Notes: a model not told the origin generated them from the sequence alone. 64,000 bases of DNA from Maridesulfovibrio zosterae DSM 11974 (GCF_000425265.1 NZ_AUDC01000011.1:248001-312000); one strand, 5' to 3'; numbered from the stretch's first letter, positions 54,838 to 64,000 are shown. Numbers and translations: made by a program.

Positions 54838-55689
54838 CTACTCGTGAAGCGACCGGAGAAGTTCAATATTCTTTTTATCAAATTTAAAGTCAGTGTCATC
54901 ACCTTTAGGTGTTTCAATCACTTTAGGAATTGTGGAAAAGCGGGAGTCGTTAATAATATATTTAAATCCGTCAATGCCGATACGACCTTGTCCTATATGC
55001 TCATGCCTGTCCTTATGTGAACCAAGCCCCTCTTTACAATCATTAAGATGAAAAAGTCGCAGAAAATCTAGTCCTATCAACTTGTCAAATTTATTAAAGA
55101 CTTCTTCACAGCTTTCCGCTGTGCGTAAATCATACCCTGCAGCAAATGCATGGCAGGTATCAAAGCACACTCCCATTCTGCTGGTGTAACCGGAATTTTC
55201 AAGAATGGTTGCAAGTTCTCCGAATCTGCTACCCAGATTTGTACCCTGTCCCGCAGTATTCTCAATCAGTACACGAACCTCGGCAGTCTCTGACAAGGCA
55301 ATCGCTTCATCAAGATTTGCAACATACCTCTCAAGGGCTTCTACCTTTCCAGACCCGAGATGCGATCCAGGATGGGTCACGATGTACTCAATCCCTAATG
55401 ATTCAGTCCGCCGAAGTTCCTGCGCAAAAGCTTTTACTGACTTTGCTGCACCTTCAGGCTTGGGTGAAGCTAGATTGATAAGGTAGGAATCATGCACTGA
55501 AACAGGGTAATTCCCCCAATCCTGACGCAACCTTTTAAAATTCTCTATAACATCTTCTTCAAGAGGTTTAACTTTCCACTGCCGCTGATTGCGAGTAAAA
55601 ATTTGTAACGCTGTTCCGCCTACAGCAATTATTCTCTCCACAGCCTTGTCCACGCCTCCAGTAATAGGCATATGGGCACCGATATACAT
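54838..55689 (-). CDS. nfo: Endonuclease IV (apurinic/apyrimidinic endonuclease)
   Basis: Cleaves 5' of abasic sites in base excision repair. The 283-residue TIM barrel has the trinuclear zinc signatures: YIGAHMPITGG at the N-terminus, VTHPGSHLGSG, VLIENTAG, CFDTCHAFAAGYD and HLNDCKEGLGSHKDRHEHIGQG. The length is normal. It lies 31 bp downstream of the CofD-like gene on the same strand, so it may share its transcript. Confidence 0.95.
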   Translation of the reverse strand: MYIGAHMPITGGVDKAVERIIAVGGTALQIFTRNQRQWKVKPLEEDVIENFKRLRQDWGNYPVSVHDSYLINLASPKPEGAAKSVKAFAQELRRTESLGIEYIVTHPGSHLGSGKVEALERYVANLDEAIALSETAEVRVLIENTAGQGTNLGSRFGELATILENSGYTSRMGVCFDTCHAFAAGYDLRTAESCEEVFNKFDKLIGLDFLRLFHLNDCKEGLGSHKDRHEHIGQGRIGIDGFKYIINDSRFSTIPKVIETPKGDDTDFKFDKKNIELLRSLHE

Positions 55690-55720
55690 AAATAATAAAA
55701 TCCTTGCTTGTTATGTTCTT

Positions 55721-56860
55721 CTACAATTCATTACGTAGCGCCAAATCCATAAGTTCCTGACCTAGCAACTCTGGATCAATCAGCCCATCAGAGTCTTCTG
55801 AAACAAGTCTGCGGTCAATCACTTTTATCGGTAACTTTCCAAGTTCTTCCATATTAATGTCTTCCTGATAGTTACCATTTTCAGAATCAATCAAAATAGC
55901 ATTGAGCACACTTTCCGGCTTAATGGCATAGCCGTTATCTAATCTCAAAACTTCCAGCAACCGTTCAACCTGAAGTGCCAGATCATGCCCTATGAGTTCA
56001 GGATCATATCCCATGTTGGGAACAAAAATCTTTGGTGCAGGATTAAGTGAAATTGTTTGACCAAGACCGTGCGGGGATAATGCAGCCAGCAAGCTGGAAT
56101 AAAAACTGCCCATAGGATAAACTATCATATCAGCTTCTTTGATTAACATCATGGCTAAAGAAGAAGCGTGTACTGCACGTGGCCATGGATCGTTAACACC
56201 TGAACAAATCCACATCCCGTCAATGGGCGCGGGAACGGGATCAAATTCTTTTCCCGTAAACAAATGCTGGCCGGCAAGAATTTCTCCATTTTGCAAGCGT
56301 ACAGCAAGATGCCCATTATCAATAGTGGAAGCACGAACTATACCGCGAGCACCTATTAAACGTGAAAATTGAGCAATAGGCGGGGCAAGAACTCGCTGGT
56401 GAGACATAAATCCGGCTGCAAGAATAATATTACCCAGACATGCATTTGCAGGGTTATAACTATCTCCTGCCAAATCAATAAAGAGCGAAAATCTATCAGC
56501 TAAAATATTGCGAACAACATCAGAAAAGCCACTCATAAGCGGATGGGAGCCAGAGGCAAGATGGGAAAGCTCTCTGTGCAGAAAAATTTTATCTGCAATC
56601 CTCGGTAATCGGGTAGATAGAAGTCTTACTATATTTTCCTTATCAGGACTCTTAATATCAGCCAACGCAATTAATCTATTGCGGACATCTCCAACTGCAG
56701 GCATATCAAATAAATCACGCAAATCAGCAGAGCTGCCACCTGAATCAAAAGTAGTTATAATATAAGAACATGCAGGATTTATATCAGCAAGATACGCAGC
56801 AAGTCCATTCAGAGCAGTACCACCGCTGAAAAAGATAATTCCCGGATGCTTATTTTCCAT
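55721..56860 (-). CDS. Second CofD/YvcK-related protein (GAK type)
   Basis: From ATG 56858-56860 (GGAG upstream) the protein has 379 residues. It shares the signatures of the GAK-locus homologue at 47305: IIFFSGGTALNG, TTFDSGGSSADLRDLFDM, VGDVRNRLIALAD, YPMGSFYSSLLAALSPHGLGQ and FVPNMGYDPE. It clearly is a paralogue or a companion transferred separately, 7.2 kb away on the other strand and next to endonuclease IV. The N-terminal extension to 56950 in the longer frame is unlikely. The reaction is unknown; a nucleotide-sugar or phospholactyl-type substrate is inferred from the fold. Confidence 0.8.
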   Translation of the reverse strand: MENKHPGIIFFSGGTALNGLAAYLADINPACSYIITTFDSGGSSADLRDLFDMPAVGDVRNRLIALADIKSPDKENIVRLLSTRLPRIADKIFLHRELSHLASGSHPLMSGFSDVVRNILADRFSLFIDLAGDSYNPANACLGNIILAAGFMSHQRVLAPPIAQFSRLIGARGIVRASTIDNGHLAVRLQNGEILAGQHLFTGKEFDPVPAPIDGMWICSGVNDPWPRAVHASSLAMMLIKEADMIVYPMGSFYSSLLAALSPHGLGQTISLNPAPKIFVPNMGYDPELIGHDLALQVERLLEVLRLDNGYAIKPESVLNAILIDSENGNYQEDINMEELGKLPIKVIDRRLVSEDSDGLIDPELLGQELMDLALRNEL

Positions 56861-57190
56861 AACAGCTCCATCAAAGATAAAATAAAAACAATAGTAAACA
56901 GTATGCCTGCAAATAGAAAATACGTCCACACAGTTATATATTGACTTCACGCATATAATAAAAACAGCTTCTATAAATTTAAACAGCTAAGTTCGTGCAA
57001 ATTCCAGTATTTCAATTTATTGCTAATTTTTTATTCATATCAGCTTAAAGCAATGTTCCCCGATTAATTAAATATTTTCATATGGTAATATAAGCTACTT
57101 GACTTGCACAGACAAACTGTTTCAATTAAAAAAGAAAAAAGAACTGCTTTCTTAACTAATTTCAAATACTCGCAATAATCCGGTATAAAA
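56861..57190 (+). other. 330-bp gap between divergent genes
   Basis: An AT-rich region that must hold the promoters of the CofD-like gene (minus) and the YqiA-like gene (plus). I see no RNA gene, small ORF with RBS or strong inverted repeat. Confidence 0.5.
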
Positions 57191-57796
57191 ATGAAAAATA
57201 TCTTTTTGAACATTCATGGATTCGGCTCATCTGGAAACAACTCCAAAGCGCAAGCACTTACTGATTCATACCCTGATCATGAATTAATCAGCCCGGACCT
57301 CCCCCCAAACCCGCAAGAATGTCTTAAAATTCTAGATGAAATAATAACACCAAACAAAAACCGTCCTCTTATAATGCAAGGATCATCTATGGGCGGACTT
57401 TACGCACTTGTAATGCACATACGGCACGGCATCCCTGCATTACTTATTAATCCTGCTCTCGCTCCGTCAATTCTTATTGAGATGCGTCTAGGTGATACTT
57501 ATGGGTTTTCTAATGGCGATGAAATTGTAATCTCAACTGAGCATGTCGAACAGTTTGCTGAAGTTGAAAAAGAAATTGAACAAGGAATTTCAGACAAAAA
57601 AATTGTCGGTAATAAGGTCATTGCCCTTATCGGCGAGCAGGATGAAGTTCTTGACCAAAATGTTATGAAAGAAATTTTAAAACAGGCAGGAATTGAAATA
57701 ATTTCATATGATACAGACCACCATTTCACTGGATTTGATAAAGTAGTCGTAAGTGATGCCAAAGTCCGTAATCTATTACTTAGAAAATTTAATTAG
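57191..57796 (+). CDS. YqiA/YcfP-family alpha/beta-hydrolase
   Basis: The 201-residue protein is a compact esterase-like fold of the UPF0227/YqiA type: NIHGFGSSGNNSKAQ at the N-terminus, nucleophile elbow GSSMGGLYAL (Ser), Asp in ALIGEQDEVLDQ and His in TDHHFTGFDKV. It should hydrolyse short acyl or thioesters in the cytoplasm. Its end overlaps the convergent GNAT-like gene by four bases. Confidence 0.82.
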   Translation: MKNIFLNIHGFGSSGNNSKAQALTDSYPDHELISPDLPPNPQECLKILDEIITPNKNRPLIMQGSSMGGLYALVMHIRHGIPALLINPALAPSILIEMRLGDTYGFSNGDEIVISTEHVEQFAEVEKEIEQGISDKKIVGNKVIALIGEQDEVLDQNVMKEILKQAGIEIISYDTDHHFTGFDKVVVSDAKVRNLLLRKFN

Positions 57797-58980
57797 GCAT
57801 CTTCGTCTGTAGGGATTTTTCCGAACGGCATAAGTTTGTTCATCTCAGTTATATAACCGTTTTCAAGTGTATTTACTTCCTGAATATAGGTTTTAAAAGT
57901 CAAATCCATTGAACGTTCCGTGAACTTGTGCAAACTGTATGAAGGAGTGGAAAAAAAACCACGACGAGCTTTATGTTCTCCCCCCATGCCAGGATCATAA
58001 GTGCGAATACCGTTGGCAATAGCCCACTCTATTGGAGTGTAGTAACAAAGCTCAAAATGGAGAAACCGAACTTCCTCGAAGCAGCCCCAGTACCTGCCCC
58101 AAAGCTTATCTCCCGAAAAAACATACATAGAAAAAGCAATAGGATCAGGATTATCCCCTGAATAAGCTACAATAAAAAGGAGATTCTCACGCATACTTTT
58201 TTTCAATCCTCGAAAAAAATCAGCATTGAGATACTTACAGCTCCAGACACCAAATTTATCATTTGTCGACTCATAACATGCATACATCATAGAGAAATAT
58301 TCTTCCGGTATTTCATAACCCGTTAACGTTTCAATACGTATATCTTCATTTCTAAGAGTCTTACGTTCTCTTCGAACAGTTTTACGACGATTACTGTTCA
58401 GTGTAGTTAACCAATGATCAAAATCACGAAAATCATTATTTCTCCACACATATCCCTGATGCTGCCATGCTGCATATCCGTATTTATCCATCCCGGAAAC
58501 CCAATCGGTATCAGCAAAATTAAAGGCGCAGCTTCCTAATCCGTTTACTGAACAAAAACGATCAATTGTGTGGCATATGATATCGGTAATCTTAGCAGAA
58601 CAAACGTCGTCAGCTATAAGGAATTTATACCCGGAAGCAGGAGTAAAGGGACTCATACCGACCACTTTAGGATAATAAGCAATGCCTCCTTTCTGAGCCA
58701 CTTCAAACCAGACTCTATCAAAAATAAACTCTCCATCACTCTGGTCTCGCACATATAATGGAGCCAGCCCAACTAACCTTCCTTCAGTTCGAACCAGAAG
58801 ATGAGCAGGTAACCATCCTGTTTCAGGAGAGGCACTCTTACTTTGTTCCACCAGCCTCAGCCAGTTCCACTCCAAAAATGGGAATTGAGCTGGTTTTGCC
58901 AGTTTGTCCCATTCTTCTTGTTCCACTTCGGTCACTGACGGAACCCATGAAACTTCATAACCATCTAGTATATCAGTCAT
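57793..58980 (-). CDS. DUF482 / FemAB-like GNAT-fold protein
   Basis: The 395-residue protein matches the DUF482 (peptidogalycan biosynthesis/recognition) family: PFLEWNWLRLVEQSKSASPETGWLPAHLLV near the N-terminus, SNRRKTVRRERKTLR, and the C-terminal FELCYYTPIEWAIANGIRTYDPGMGGEHKARRGF. The fold is two GNAT-like halves as in Fem transferases, suggesting acyl or aminoacyl transfer. It lies 9 bp downstream of a LysR-type gene on the same strand. Confidence 0.82.
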   Translation of the reverse strand: MTDILDGYEVSWVPSVTEVEQEEWDKLAKPAQFPFLEWNWLRLVEQSKSASPETGWLPAHLLVRTEGRLVGLAPLYVRDQSDGEFIFDRVWFEVAQKGGIAYYPKVVGMSPFTPASGYKFLIADDVCSAKITDIICHTIDRFCSVNGLGSCAFNFADTDWVSGMDKYGYAAWQHQGYVWRNNDFRDFDHWLTTLNSNRRKTVRRERKTLRNEDIRIETLTGYEIPEEYFSMMYACYESTNDKFGVWSCKYLNADFFRGLKKSMRENLLFIVAYSGDNPDPIAFSMYVFSGDKLWGRYWGCFEEVRFLHFELCYYTPIEWAIANGIRTYDPGMGGEHKARRGFFSTPSYSLHKFTERSMDLTFKTYIQEVNTLENGYITEMNKLMPFGKIPTDEDA

Positions 58981-58989
58981 TACCGACCT

Positions 58990-59916
58990 TCAAGGAGTCT
59001 CAGAAGAGACAATTTCATTTGCAAAAAAATCCGACACAGAAAAATAAGCAGCTACCTGCTCCATAAAAACAGCAGCAGTATTGGAATACTCGTCACTTTT
59101 CCATACCATAAAAATATCCATACTTGGAAAATCGTCCTGCAAGGGAACAAGTGCAATACCCTTACGGGTTATGTGGCTGTTCTCCGGCAAAAATGTAACC
59201 CCCATACCAGACGCAATCAAAGCAGAAGCTCCGGAAAGGCCCGAAATTTCCTGACTAATCGCCGGAGAAAAGCCTTTGGAAGTAAACATTTTCATTATGG
59301 CGTCATGTAAATCTGGCTGCCCGGCTCGTGGAAACATAATCAAATTTTCCTGAGCAATTTCCTCTAATGATACACTATCCTTTTGCGTAAAGATATGATC
59401 TTCCGGTACAGCAAGAATATGCTTCTTAGAAAAAAGCTTTACTGAAGAAAGTTCTTCCATGGCATAATGAAATATAGTTGAAAACCCTAAATCAAGTTTC
59501 CCGGATCTTATATTCTCAAGCTGATTTGAAGTTCCAAACTGACTGAACTGGACAGATACACCTGGATACTTACTACTGAAAGATCTTACTGCCTCAGGAA
59601 GAAGACTGTCCATGGCTGTCTCGGTAAATCCGACTTTAATATTGCCGTACTCCCCTTTAGACATACGCGCGACTGTAGATGCTGCCTCCTGTGCCTGCTC
59701 AAGAATAGAAACAGCCTGTCTGTAAAAATATCTACCTTCATTAGTAAGCCATACCTTACGGCTGTTACGCTCCAGAAGTCTTGCGCCAATCTCTTCTTCC
59801 AGAGATTTAATCTGCTGTGAAAAAGGAGGTTGTGCAATATGCACTCGGCGTGCAGCTCTTCCAAAATGAAGTTCTTCAGCAACGGCAACAAAATATCTGA
59901 GCTGTCGTAATTCCAT
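58990..59916 (-). CDS. LysR-family transcriptional regulator
   Basis: I start at ATG 59914-59916 (MELRQLRYFVAVAEELHFGRAARRVHIAQPPFSQQIKSLEEEIGARLLER), giving 308 residues with the HTH at 18-37. The effector-binding domain (about 90-300) has the usual two-lobed pattern (GNIKVGFTETAMDSLLPEAVRSF). It is divergent from the IscU-like gene and cotranscribed with the DUF482 gene. Its target is unknown; the 243-bp divergent region contains TATGACATCTAAAAC-type A/T repeats that could be an operator. Confidence 0.9.
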   Translation of the reverse strand: MELRQLRYFVAVAEELHFGRAARRVHIAQPPFSQQIKSLEEEIGARLLERNSRKVWLTNEGRYFYRQAVSILEQAQEAASTVARMSKGEYGNIKVGFTETAMDSLLPEAVRSFSSKYPGVSVQFSQFGTSNQLENIRSGKLDLGFSTIFHYAMEELSSVKLFSKKHILAVPEDHIFTQKDSVSLEEIAQENLIMFPRAGQPDLHDAIMKMFTSKGFSPAISQEISGLSGASALIASGMGVTFLPENSHITRKGIALVPLQDDFPSMDIFMVWKSDEYSNTAAVFMEQVAAYFSVSDFFANEIVSSETP

Positions 59917-60159
59917 AATTCCCAACCGACATCTGTGACAGATGTAGTATTTACAGTAAAAATTGCCCAATACAATATGACATCTAAAACCCAATATGAA
60001 ATACCTATGCTTCCCCTACTTGGTATTCAACAATAAATTAAGCTTAATTACAACACGTATATATGATTGATTATGCGGAACATGGATGTGAAGACTTTAT
60101 TGCTTTTTTTTTCATGCTGAGTCACTTTCGATTTTCACTATTTGAATAAGGAGTTTTTT

Positions 60160-60594
60160 ATGATTGATCCCTTAGATTTCCTTCTCGACGACATTGAACA
60201 GCAATATGAAGATGCTGCCCTTGAAATGTTTGGCGAAGAAACAACCAAGCGCTGGAAACAACCTGCATTTGCCCGCATAATGGATGGCCCGGACTGTGTT
60301 GGAGAAATGCATGGAGAATGTGGTGACACCATTAAGATTTTCTTAAAAATTAATGATGGTATTATCAGTGACGCAACATTTTTTACAACAGGATGCGGGC
60401 CGAGTATTGTCAGTGGAGATATTGCTTGTGAAATGTCCATTGGGAAAAGTGTAGATAAGGCTTCTGAAATTGATGGGGAAGATATTCTAAAAGGCCTTGG
60501 AGGTCTTCCAGATGATAAAACCCACTGTGCTCACCTAGCATCTTCAGCTCTTCAAGAAGCATTAGGAGACTGGATGAGTAAAAAATGTTCTTAA
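60160..60594 (+). CDS. IscU/NifU-like iron-sulfur cluster scaffold protein
   Basis: I start at ATG 60160 (AAGGAG six bases upstream), giving 144 residues. It has the three scaffold cysteines in spaced motifs: MHGECGDTIKIFLKI, FFTTGCGPSIVSGDIAC and KTHCAHLASSALQEAL. The fold assembles transient [2Fe-2S] or [4Fe-4S] clusters. It stands without an IscS gene and faces a LysR gene. An N-terminal helix of about 30 residues (LDFLLDDIEQQYEDAALEMFG) differs from plain IscU. Confidence 0.87.
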   Translation: MIDPLDFLLDDIEQQYEDAALEMFGEETTKRWKQPAFARIMDGPDCVGEMHGECGDTIKIFLKINDGIISDATFFTTGCGPSIVSGDIACEMSIGKSVDKASEIDGEDILKGLGGLPDDKTHCAHLASSALQEALGDWMSKKCS

Positions 60595-60601
60595 TTAAAT
60601 T

Positions 60602-60635
60602 AATACTGCTCCTGAACATCGTCAGGAGCAGTATT
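60602..60635. terminator. Bidirectional terminator overlapping the kinase stop codon
   Basis: The 14-bp perfect stem AATACTGCTCCTGA/TCAGGAGCAGTATT encloses 6 nt between the IscU-like gene (plus) and the hybrid kinase (minus). The kinase stop codon (60622-60624) sits in the right arm. Confidence 0.8.
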
Positions 60636-63633
60636 TCAAAATAGATTTAACAAGAGTAATTTTTTTAATAGGCTTGGATATATAATCTGTACACCCTGCT
60701 TCAAGGCAGCGTTTTCGATCTCCAGAAGAAGTATTTGCCGTTAAAGCAACTACCGGAGTAGCCGGATAACCGTTGCCAGCTTCATATTCTCTTATTTCTT
60801 CAGTTGCCTCATATCCATTCTTCTCAGGCATCTGCATGTCCATCAGAACCAAATCAAAATTTTGATCTTTGTAGTAATCCACAGCCTCTTTCCCACTGCT
60901 TGCATGAGTCAAACGAAACGGCGTATCCTTCAAATAAAAATCCAAAAGCATTTGGTTGCTTTCTGAATCGTCAGCTATCAGGATTCGAAGCGGGAGTAGC
61001 TCTGCACTACTTGTGGGTTCAATTACATTTTCACCGTAAAGATCAAATATAGCCGTCCTTAACCCAGTCCGGGTAAGAGGCCAGCTAACACATCCCATTA
61101 CACCAAAAAGTTTATTAATCTCAGGTTTGTTGCTGTTCCTTGGCGATGAAGAAAGAATACAAATTATTACATCATCTCTGTTCATGATTGCTTTGATGTT
61201 TTCAACTTCACTATATGAATCATCATCGCCAAGATTGTCGGAAATAATCACAAGCTCAGCATCCCTGCAACCGCTTTCATTTTCCAAAGAGTCTGGTAAA
61301 TTAGAGAGAGGATAACATTTCGCGCCCCATTCATTCAAACAGGAACATATATAGCTGCGCATAAGAGTATTCTCGTCAATAACAAGAATTTCACGCCCCT
61401 TAAGGAGCTTTCGCACTTCAACAACTTCAGCAATAGGTTCATCTATGCTGTCCACAACAATTTCTGCACGAAACTCAGCCCCGCCGTCTGGCAAATTACA
61501 AACCGAGATATTTCCGTCCATCCGATCCACTAAATTACGTGTAATTGATAATCCAAGCCCCGTTCCACCGAATTTACGAGTCGTTGATGAATCAGCCTGC
61601 ACAAAATTCTCAAATATAATGCCAATCTTATCTTCAGCTATTCCGATTCCAGTATCGCGTACAACAATGAAAAGACTCGATTTACCGCTTTCAACCTGTT
61701 CATGTAAAATATTTAAATTGACACTTCCAGAGTCTGTAAATTTTATTGCATTACTAAGCAAATTTACAATAATCTGCCTGATGCGTGTAGGATCTCCTAT
61801 AAGTAAAGATGGAACCTCCGGACTAACGTTACAAGCAAACGAGATTCCTTTCTTCCATGCCGTAACAGACATGATTCCAGCGACTTCATCAATAAGGCTG
61901 TCAATATCGAATTTAGTTTTTTCAAGAGTAAGCTTGCCTGATTCAATCTTAGAAAGGTCAAGAATATCATTTATCAAACTTAGTAATGCTCTACCTGAAT
62001 TTCTAAAAATAGAAACATAACTTGCCTGCTCAGACGTGAGACTGGTATCCGAAAGCATATCAGCCATACCCAGAATAGAATTCATGGGAGTACGGATCTC
62101 ATGACTCATCTGAGCCAAAAATTCACTTTTTGTACGATTGGCCACCTCTGCTCGGGCCATAGCATTCTCTAGCTTCTTCAAAGTCTCGGATATGTGCGCT
62201 GAATTACGTTCTTCAACCTCCTTTGCCTTTAACAACTCAGATGCATAGCGCTGGAGATCTTCTTCATCCCTCTTACGATCAGTTACATCACGCACGACAC
62301 TGAGCAAAGCATCTTGCCCTCTATACTTGATCTTACGTGAACGCACTTCACAGTAAACAGTTATCCCTGAACGGGTAATCATGGGACATCCAAAGCTGCC
62401 AGTGCTGTTGCCAGCAAAGAGAGCATTCAGGACCCCACGCAAAGATTGACGCTCATAGGCAGGGACAAGTTCAAAAAAAGTCTTTTTCAAAAATTCGATC
62501 CGCTCATACCCCAAATAAGCCTCGACAGTTGAATTAACTTCAAGGAAAAGACCATCTATATCGGTTATACAAACAAGATCACCTACGTTATCAAAAAAGA
62601 ATTGATATTCCTCAAGTCCCTTAGTTTTGCGCAGGCTTTCCAGCATTGATGAAAGAGAATTGTTAAGAGCGTTAATTTCATACAGTCTGCTGCCTTTATC
62701 TTCAAACTTTCCTTCATATCCTTTGGAAATATCTTCTGCAAAATCCATTATCGCACGCAAGGGGCGACTTAATTTTCGGCTGATATATAGAGAAACAAAA
62801 ATGCTGAGTCCTATAACAGCGACAAAAAAAGGCAGCAGCAACCAAAAAGTTCCATACAAAGAATTGTTAAGTCTATCATTGGAAACAAAATATGAAAGTC
62901 CGGGAACAAGAGAACTTCTAAAAAGTACTCCATCTATATTTCCGTCCAGAACAGCATCAGTTAAATCGTCATCACTATAATCGCCTTTAATCACATCAAG
63001 TTTCTCACCACTCAATAAATCATAAGCAATATTGTCATCAAACATTACCAGCCTTGCATCGACACTATTGGCAATAGAAGAAGATATTCTGGTTTCGGAA
63101 AGATTTACCTGACAGGCCGCACTACCGACAACTTCGGATCGACTTCGAATGGGGATGGAAAAAATAGTAATGAATTTACCGTCATTATCCCGGCAAAGAG
63201 AACAATTAAAGGGGGTCTCTTCAAGTGCTGAACGGAGTAAATTTTCATTATAAGGCTTTGAAGAAGAAGAAAAAATTCTTTTCTCCCCTTTGCGCATAAT
63301 AAAATAATCAACCCCTGCGGGAACCTGATTATATTCAATGAGTTTTTCTAAAAGAGGATAATCAACACCAAGCATCATCGTTACACGAATAGAATTATCA
63401 TGACCAAGTTCAGAAAGTCTTGACTTTGCCTGGTGCAAAAAACTGTAGACCTCAAGACTGTATTCTTCCCCCTCAGCCTTGACCCTATCCCCAAACTCAT
63501 TTTTCAAGCTGTTGATATAACTATAAGAAAACACTCCGCCTAAAGCAAAAGCAGTAAAAACAACTAATCCGCAAAGAGTTGCTGAAATTAGCGTGGACAG
63601 CCTGTAAGTGTTATTACTCTTCATATATTGCAA
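60622..63633 (-). CDS. Membrane hybrid sensor histidine kinase with HAMP, PAS and two receiver-like domains
   Basis: 1003 residues. N-terminal helix (about 15-37), periplasmic sensor (about 38-265; CSLCRDNDGKF has a CxxC-like pair), second helix (about 270-292), HAMP (SRPLRAIMDFAEDIS), PAS (about 345-460), coiled coil, HisKA with LAQMSHEIRTPMNS, HATPase with NLLSNAIKFTD, DTGIGIAED and GGTGLGLSI. Then a degenerate receiver (REILVIDENTLMRSY) and a full receiver (ILIADDSESNQ, LMDMQMPEKNG, ISKPI). A gene for an ABC-type substrate-binding protein ends 14 bp upstream, suggesting a partner that feeds the sensor. Confidence 0.92.
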   Translation of the reverse strand: MQYMKSNNTYRLSTLISATLCGLVVFTAFALGGVFSYSYINSLKNEFGDRVKAEGEEYSLEVYSFLHQAKSRLSELGHDNSIRVTMMLGVDYPLLEKLIEYNQVPAGVDYFIMRKGEKRIFSSSSKPYNENLLRSALEETPFNCSLCRDNDGKFITIFSIPIRSRSEVVGSAACQVNLSETRISSSIANSVDARLVMFDDNIAYDLLSGEKLDVIKGDYSDDDLTDAVLDGNIDGVLFRSSLVPGLSYFVSNDRLNNSLYGTFWLLLPFFVAVIGLSIFVSLYISRKLSRPLRAIMDFAEDISKGYEGKFEDKGSRLYEINALNNSLSSMLESLRKTKGLEEYQFFFDNVGDLVCITDIDGLFLEVNSTVEAYLGYERIEFLKKTFFELVPAYERQSLRGVLNALFAGNSTGSFGCPMITRSGITVYCEVRSRKIKYRGQDALLSVVRDVTDRKRDEEDLQRYASELLKAKEVEERNSAHISETLKKLENAMARAEVANRTKSEFLAQMSHEIRTPMNSILGMADMLSDTSLTSEQASYVSIFRNSGRALLSLINDILDLSKIESGKLTLEKTKFDIDSLIDEVAGIMSVTAWKKGISFACNVSPEVPSLLIGDPTRIRQIIVNLLSNAIKFTDSGSVNLNILHEQVESGKSSLFIVVRDTGIGIAEDKIGIIFENFVQADSSTTRKFGGTGLGLSITRNLVDRMDGNISVCNLPDGGAEFRAEIVVDSIDEPIAEVVEVRKLLKGREILVIDENTLMRSYICSCLNEWGAKCYPLSNLPDSLENESGCRDAELVIISDNLGDDDSYSEVENIKAIMNRDDVIICILSSSPRNSNKPEINKLFGVMGCVSWPLTRTGLRTAIFDLYGENVIEPTSSAELLPLRILIADDSESNQMLLDFYLKDTPFRLTHASSGKEAVDYYKDQNFDLVLMDMQMPEKNGYEATEEIREYEAGNGYPATPVVALTANTSSGDRKRCLEAGCTDYISKPIKKITLVKSILKYCS

Positions 63634-63647
63634 GCTGGAAACCTTAT

Positions 63648-64000
63648 CTAATTATTATAAATAACATCAGCGGCCATCAACACATCAGAAGGAATTTCCA
63701 ACCCCAGTTCTTTAGCTCTTTTAAGATTAAATACTAGAGCATATCTTTGGGCATCTTCAATAGGAATATTACCAGGTGGCGTACCTTTCAAAATCCTTGC
63801 CACCATATTTCCTGCCTGACTGCCCATAAAAATAAAATCAACACCTGCACCACCAAGCATTCCAAGGCGGGCAAAGGAATAGTTTACAGGAATTCCTGGC
63901 TTGAGGCAGTTCTTAGCTGTCCATATAATAATTTCCGAAGTACTATAACTGTTGCCATTTTTATCCTTCAACACTGTCGCGACCGGATAAATTGTTCCGA
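63648..64000 (-). CDS. ABC-type substrate-binding protein (PF04392-like), C-terminal part
   Basis: The last 117 codons before a TAA at 63648; the start lies beyond the window. The fragment reads GTIYPVATVLKDKNGNSY, then RLGMLGGAGVDFIFMGSQAGNMVARILKG, PPGNIPIEDAQRYALVFNLKRAKELGLEIP and SDVLMAADVIYNN. This is the C-terminal lobe of the TrpX-like ABC_sub_bind family. It lies 14 bp upstream of the hybrid kinase. Such proteins in Desulfovibrio often stand beside signalling genes without a permease, which suggests a periplasmic sensor partner. Family call strong; ligand unknown. Confidence 0.85.
   Translation of the reverse strand, partial: GTIYPVATVLKDKNGNSYSTSEIIIWTAKNCLKPGIPVNYSFARLGMLGGAGVDFIFMGSQAGNMVARILKGTPPGNIPIEDAQRYALVFNLKRAKELGLEIPSDVLMAADVIYNN

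Overview
The window is bacterial chromosome of moderate to low GC. It most likely comes from a marine sulfate reducer of the Desulfovibrionaceae (Desulfovibrio/Maridesulfovibrio type). The grounds are the archaeal-type aromatic pathway (ADTH synthase plus 3-dehydroquinate synthase II) fused to a trp operon, a SahR-AhcY pair, a bd-like membrane cytochrome carrying eight c-type haem motifs, and a GAK system. The assignment rests on gene content only; no database search was possible.

Layout. 1-5800 (minus strand): promoter, aromatic-rich leader peptide, terminator, then aroA'-aroB'-pheA-aroA-tyrA, a second terminator and the start of trpE. 6000-7800 (plus): sigma-54 promoter with amtB-glnK. 7960-15612 (plus): EAL protein, RarD, diguanylate cyclase, aspartase and an amino-acid permease. 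15759-21459 (minus): a secreted glycan-binding-like protein, an RRM protein, a DEAD-box helicase, ahcY and sahR. 21681-23044 (plus): DUF721 protein, a small basic protein and tRNAs Gln-Glu-Glu. 23103-26088 (minus): asparagine synthetase with an alpha/alpha-toroid protein. 26280-28379 (plus): a long structured leader and deaD. 28572-32080 (minus): the two-gene bd-like/octahaem cytochrome complex. 32307-38680: tRNA-Leu, tRNA-Asp, M23 peptidase, MFS exporter, AraC regulator, glycosyltransferase and DUF2087 protein. 38778-40303: aldo-keto reductase and a second tRNA Gln-Glu-Glu array, part of which repeats the first exactly. 40528-41058: HD-domain protein. 41373-48492 (plus): a seven-gene GAK locus (XXXCH protein, PHP-like protein, amphi-Trp protein, PhoU-kinase fusion, ATP-grasp, HprK-like kinase, CofD-like). 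48774-60594: PEP-CTERM-like protein, nitroreductase, hybrid kinase, Fur-controlled DUF2325 gene, endonuclease IV, a second CofD-like gene, esterase, DUF482 protein, LysR regulator and IscU-like scaffold. 60622-64000 (minus): a hybrid kinase next to an ABC-type substrate-binding protein cut by the window edge.

How it works together. The aromatic/trp block appears to be controlled by two ribosome-mediated attenuators in series. The first is a 36-residue leader peptide with nine consecutive Tyr/Phe/Trp codons ahead of aroA'. The second uses three Trp codons at the very 3' end of tyrA, followed by mutually exclusive antiterminator and terminator pairings ahead of trpE. This would let general aromatic supply and Trp branch supply be sensed separately. 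I regard these two attenuators and the GAK locus as the most interesting content.
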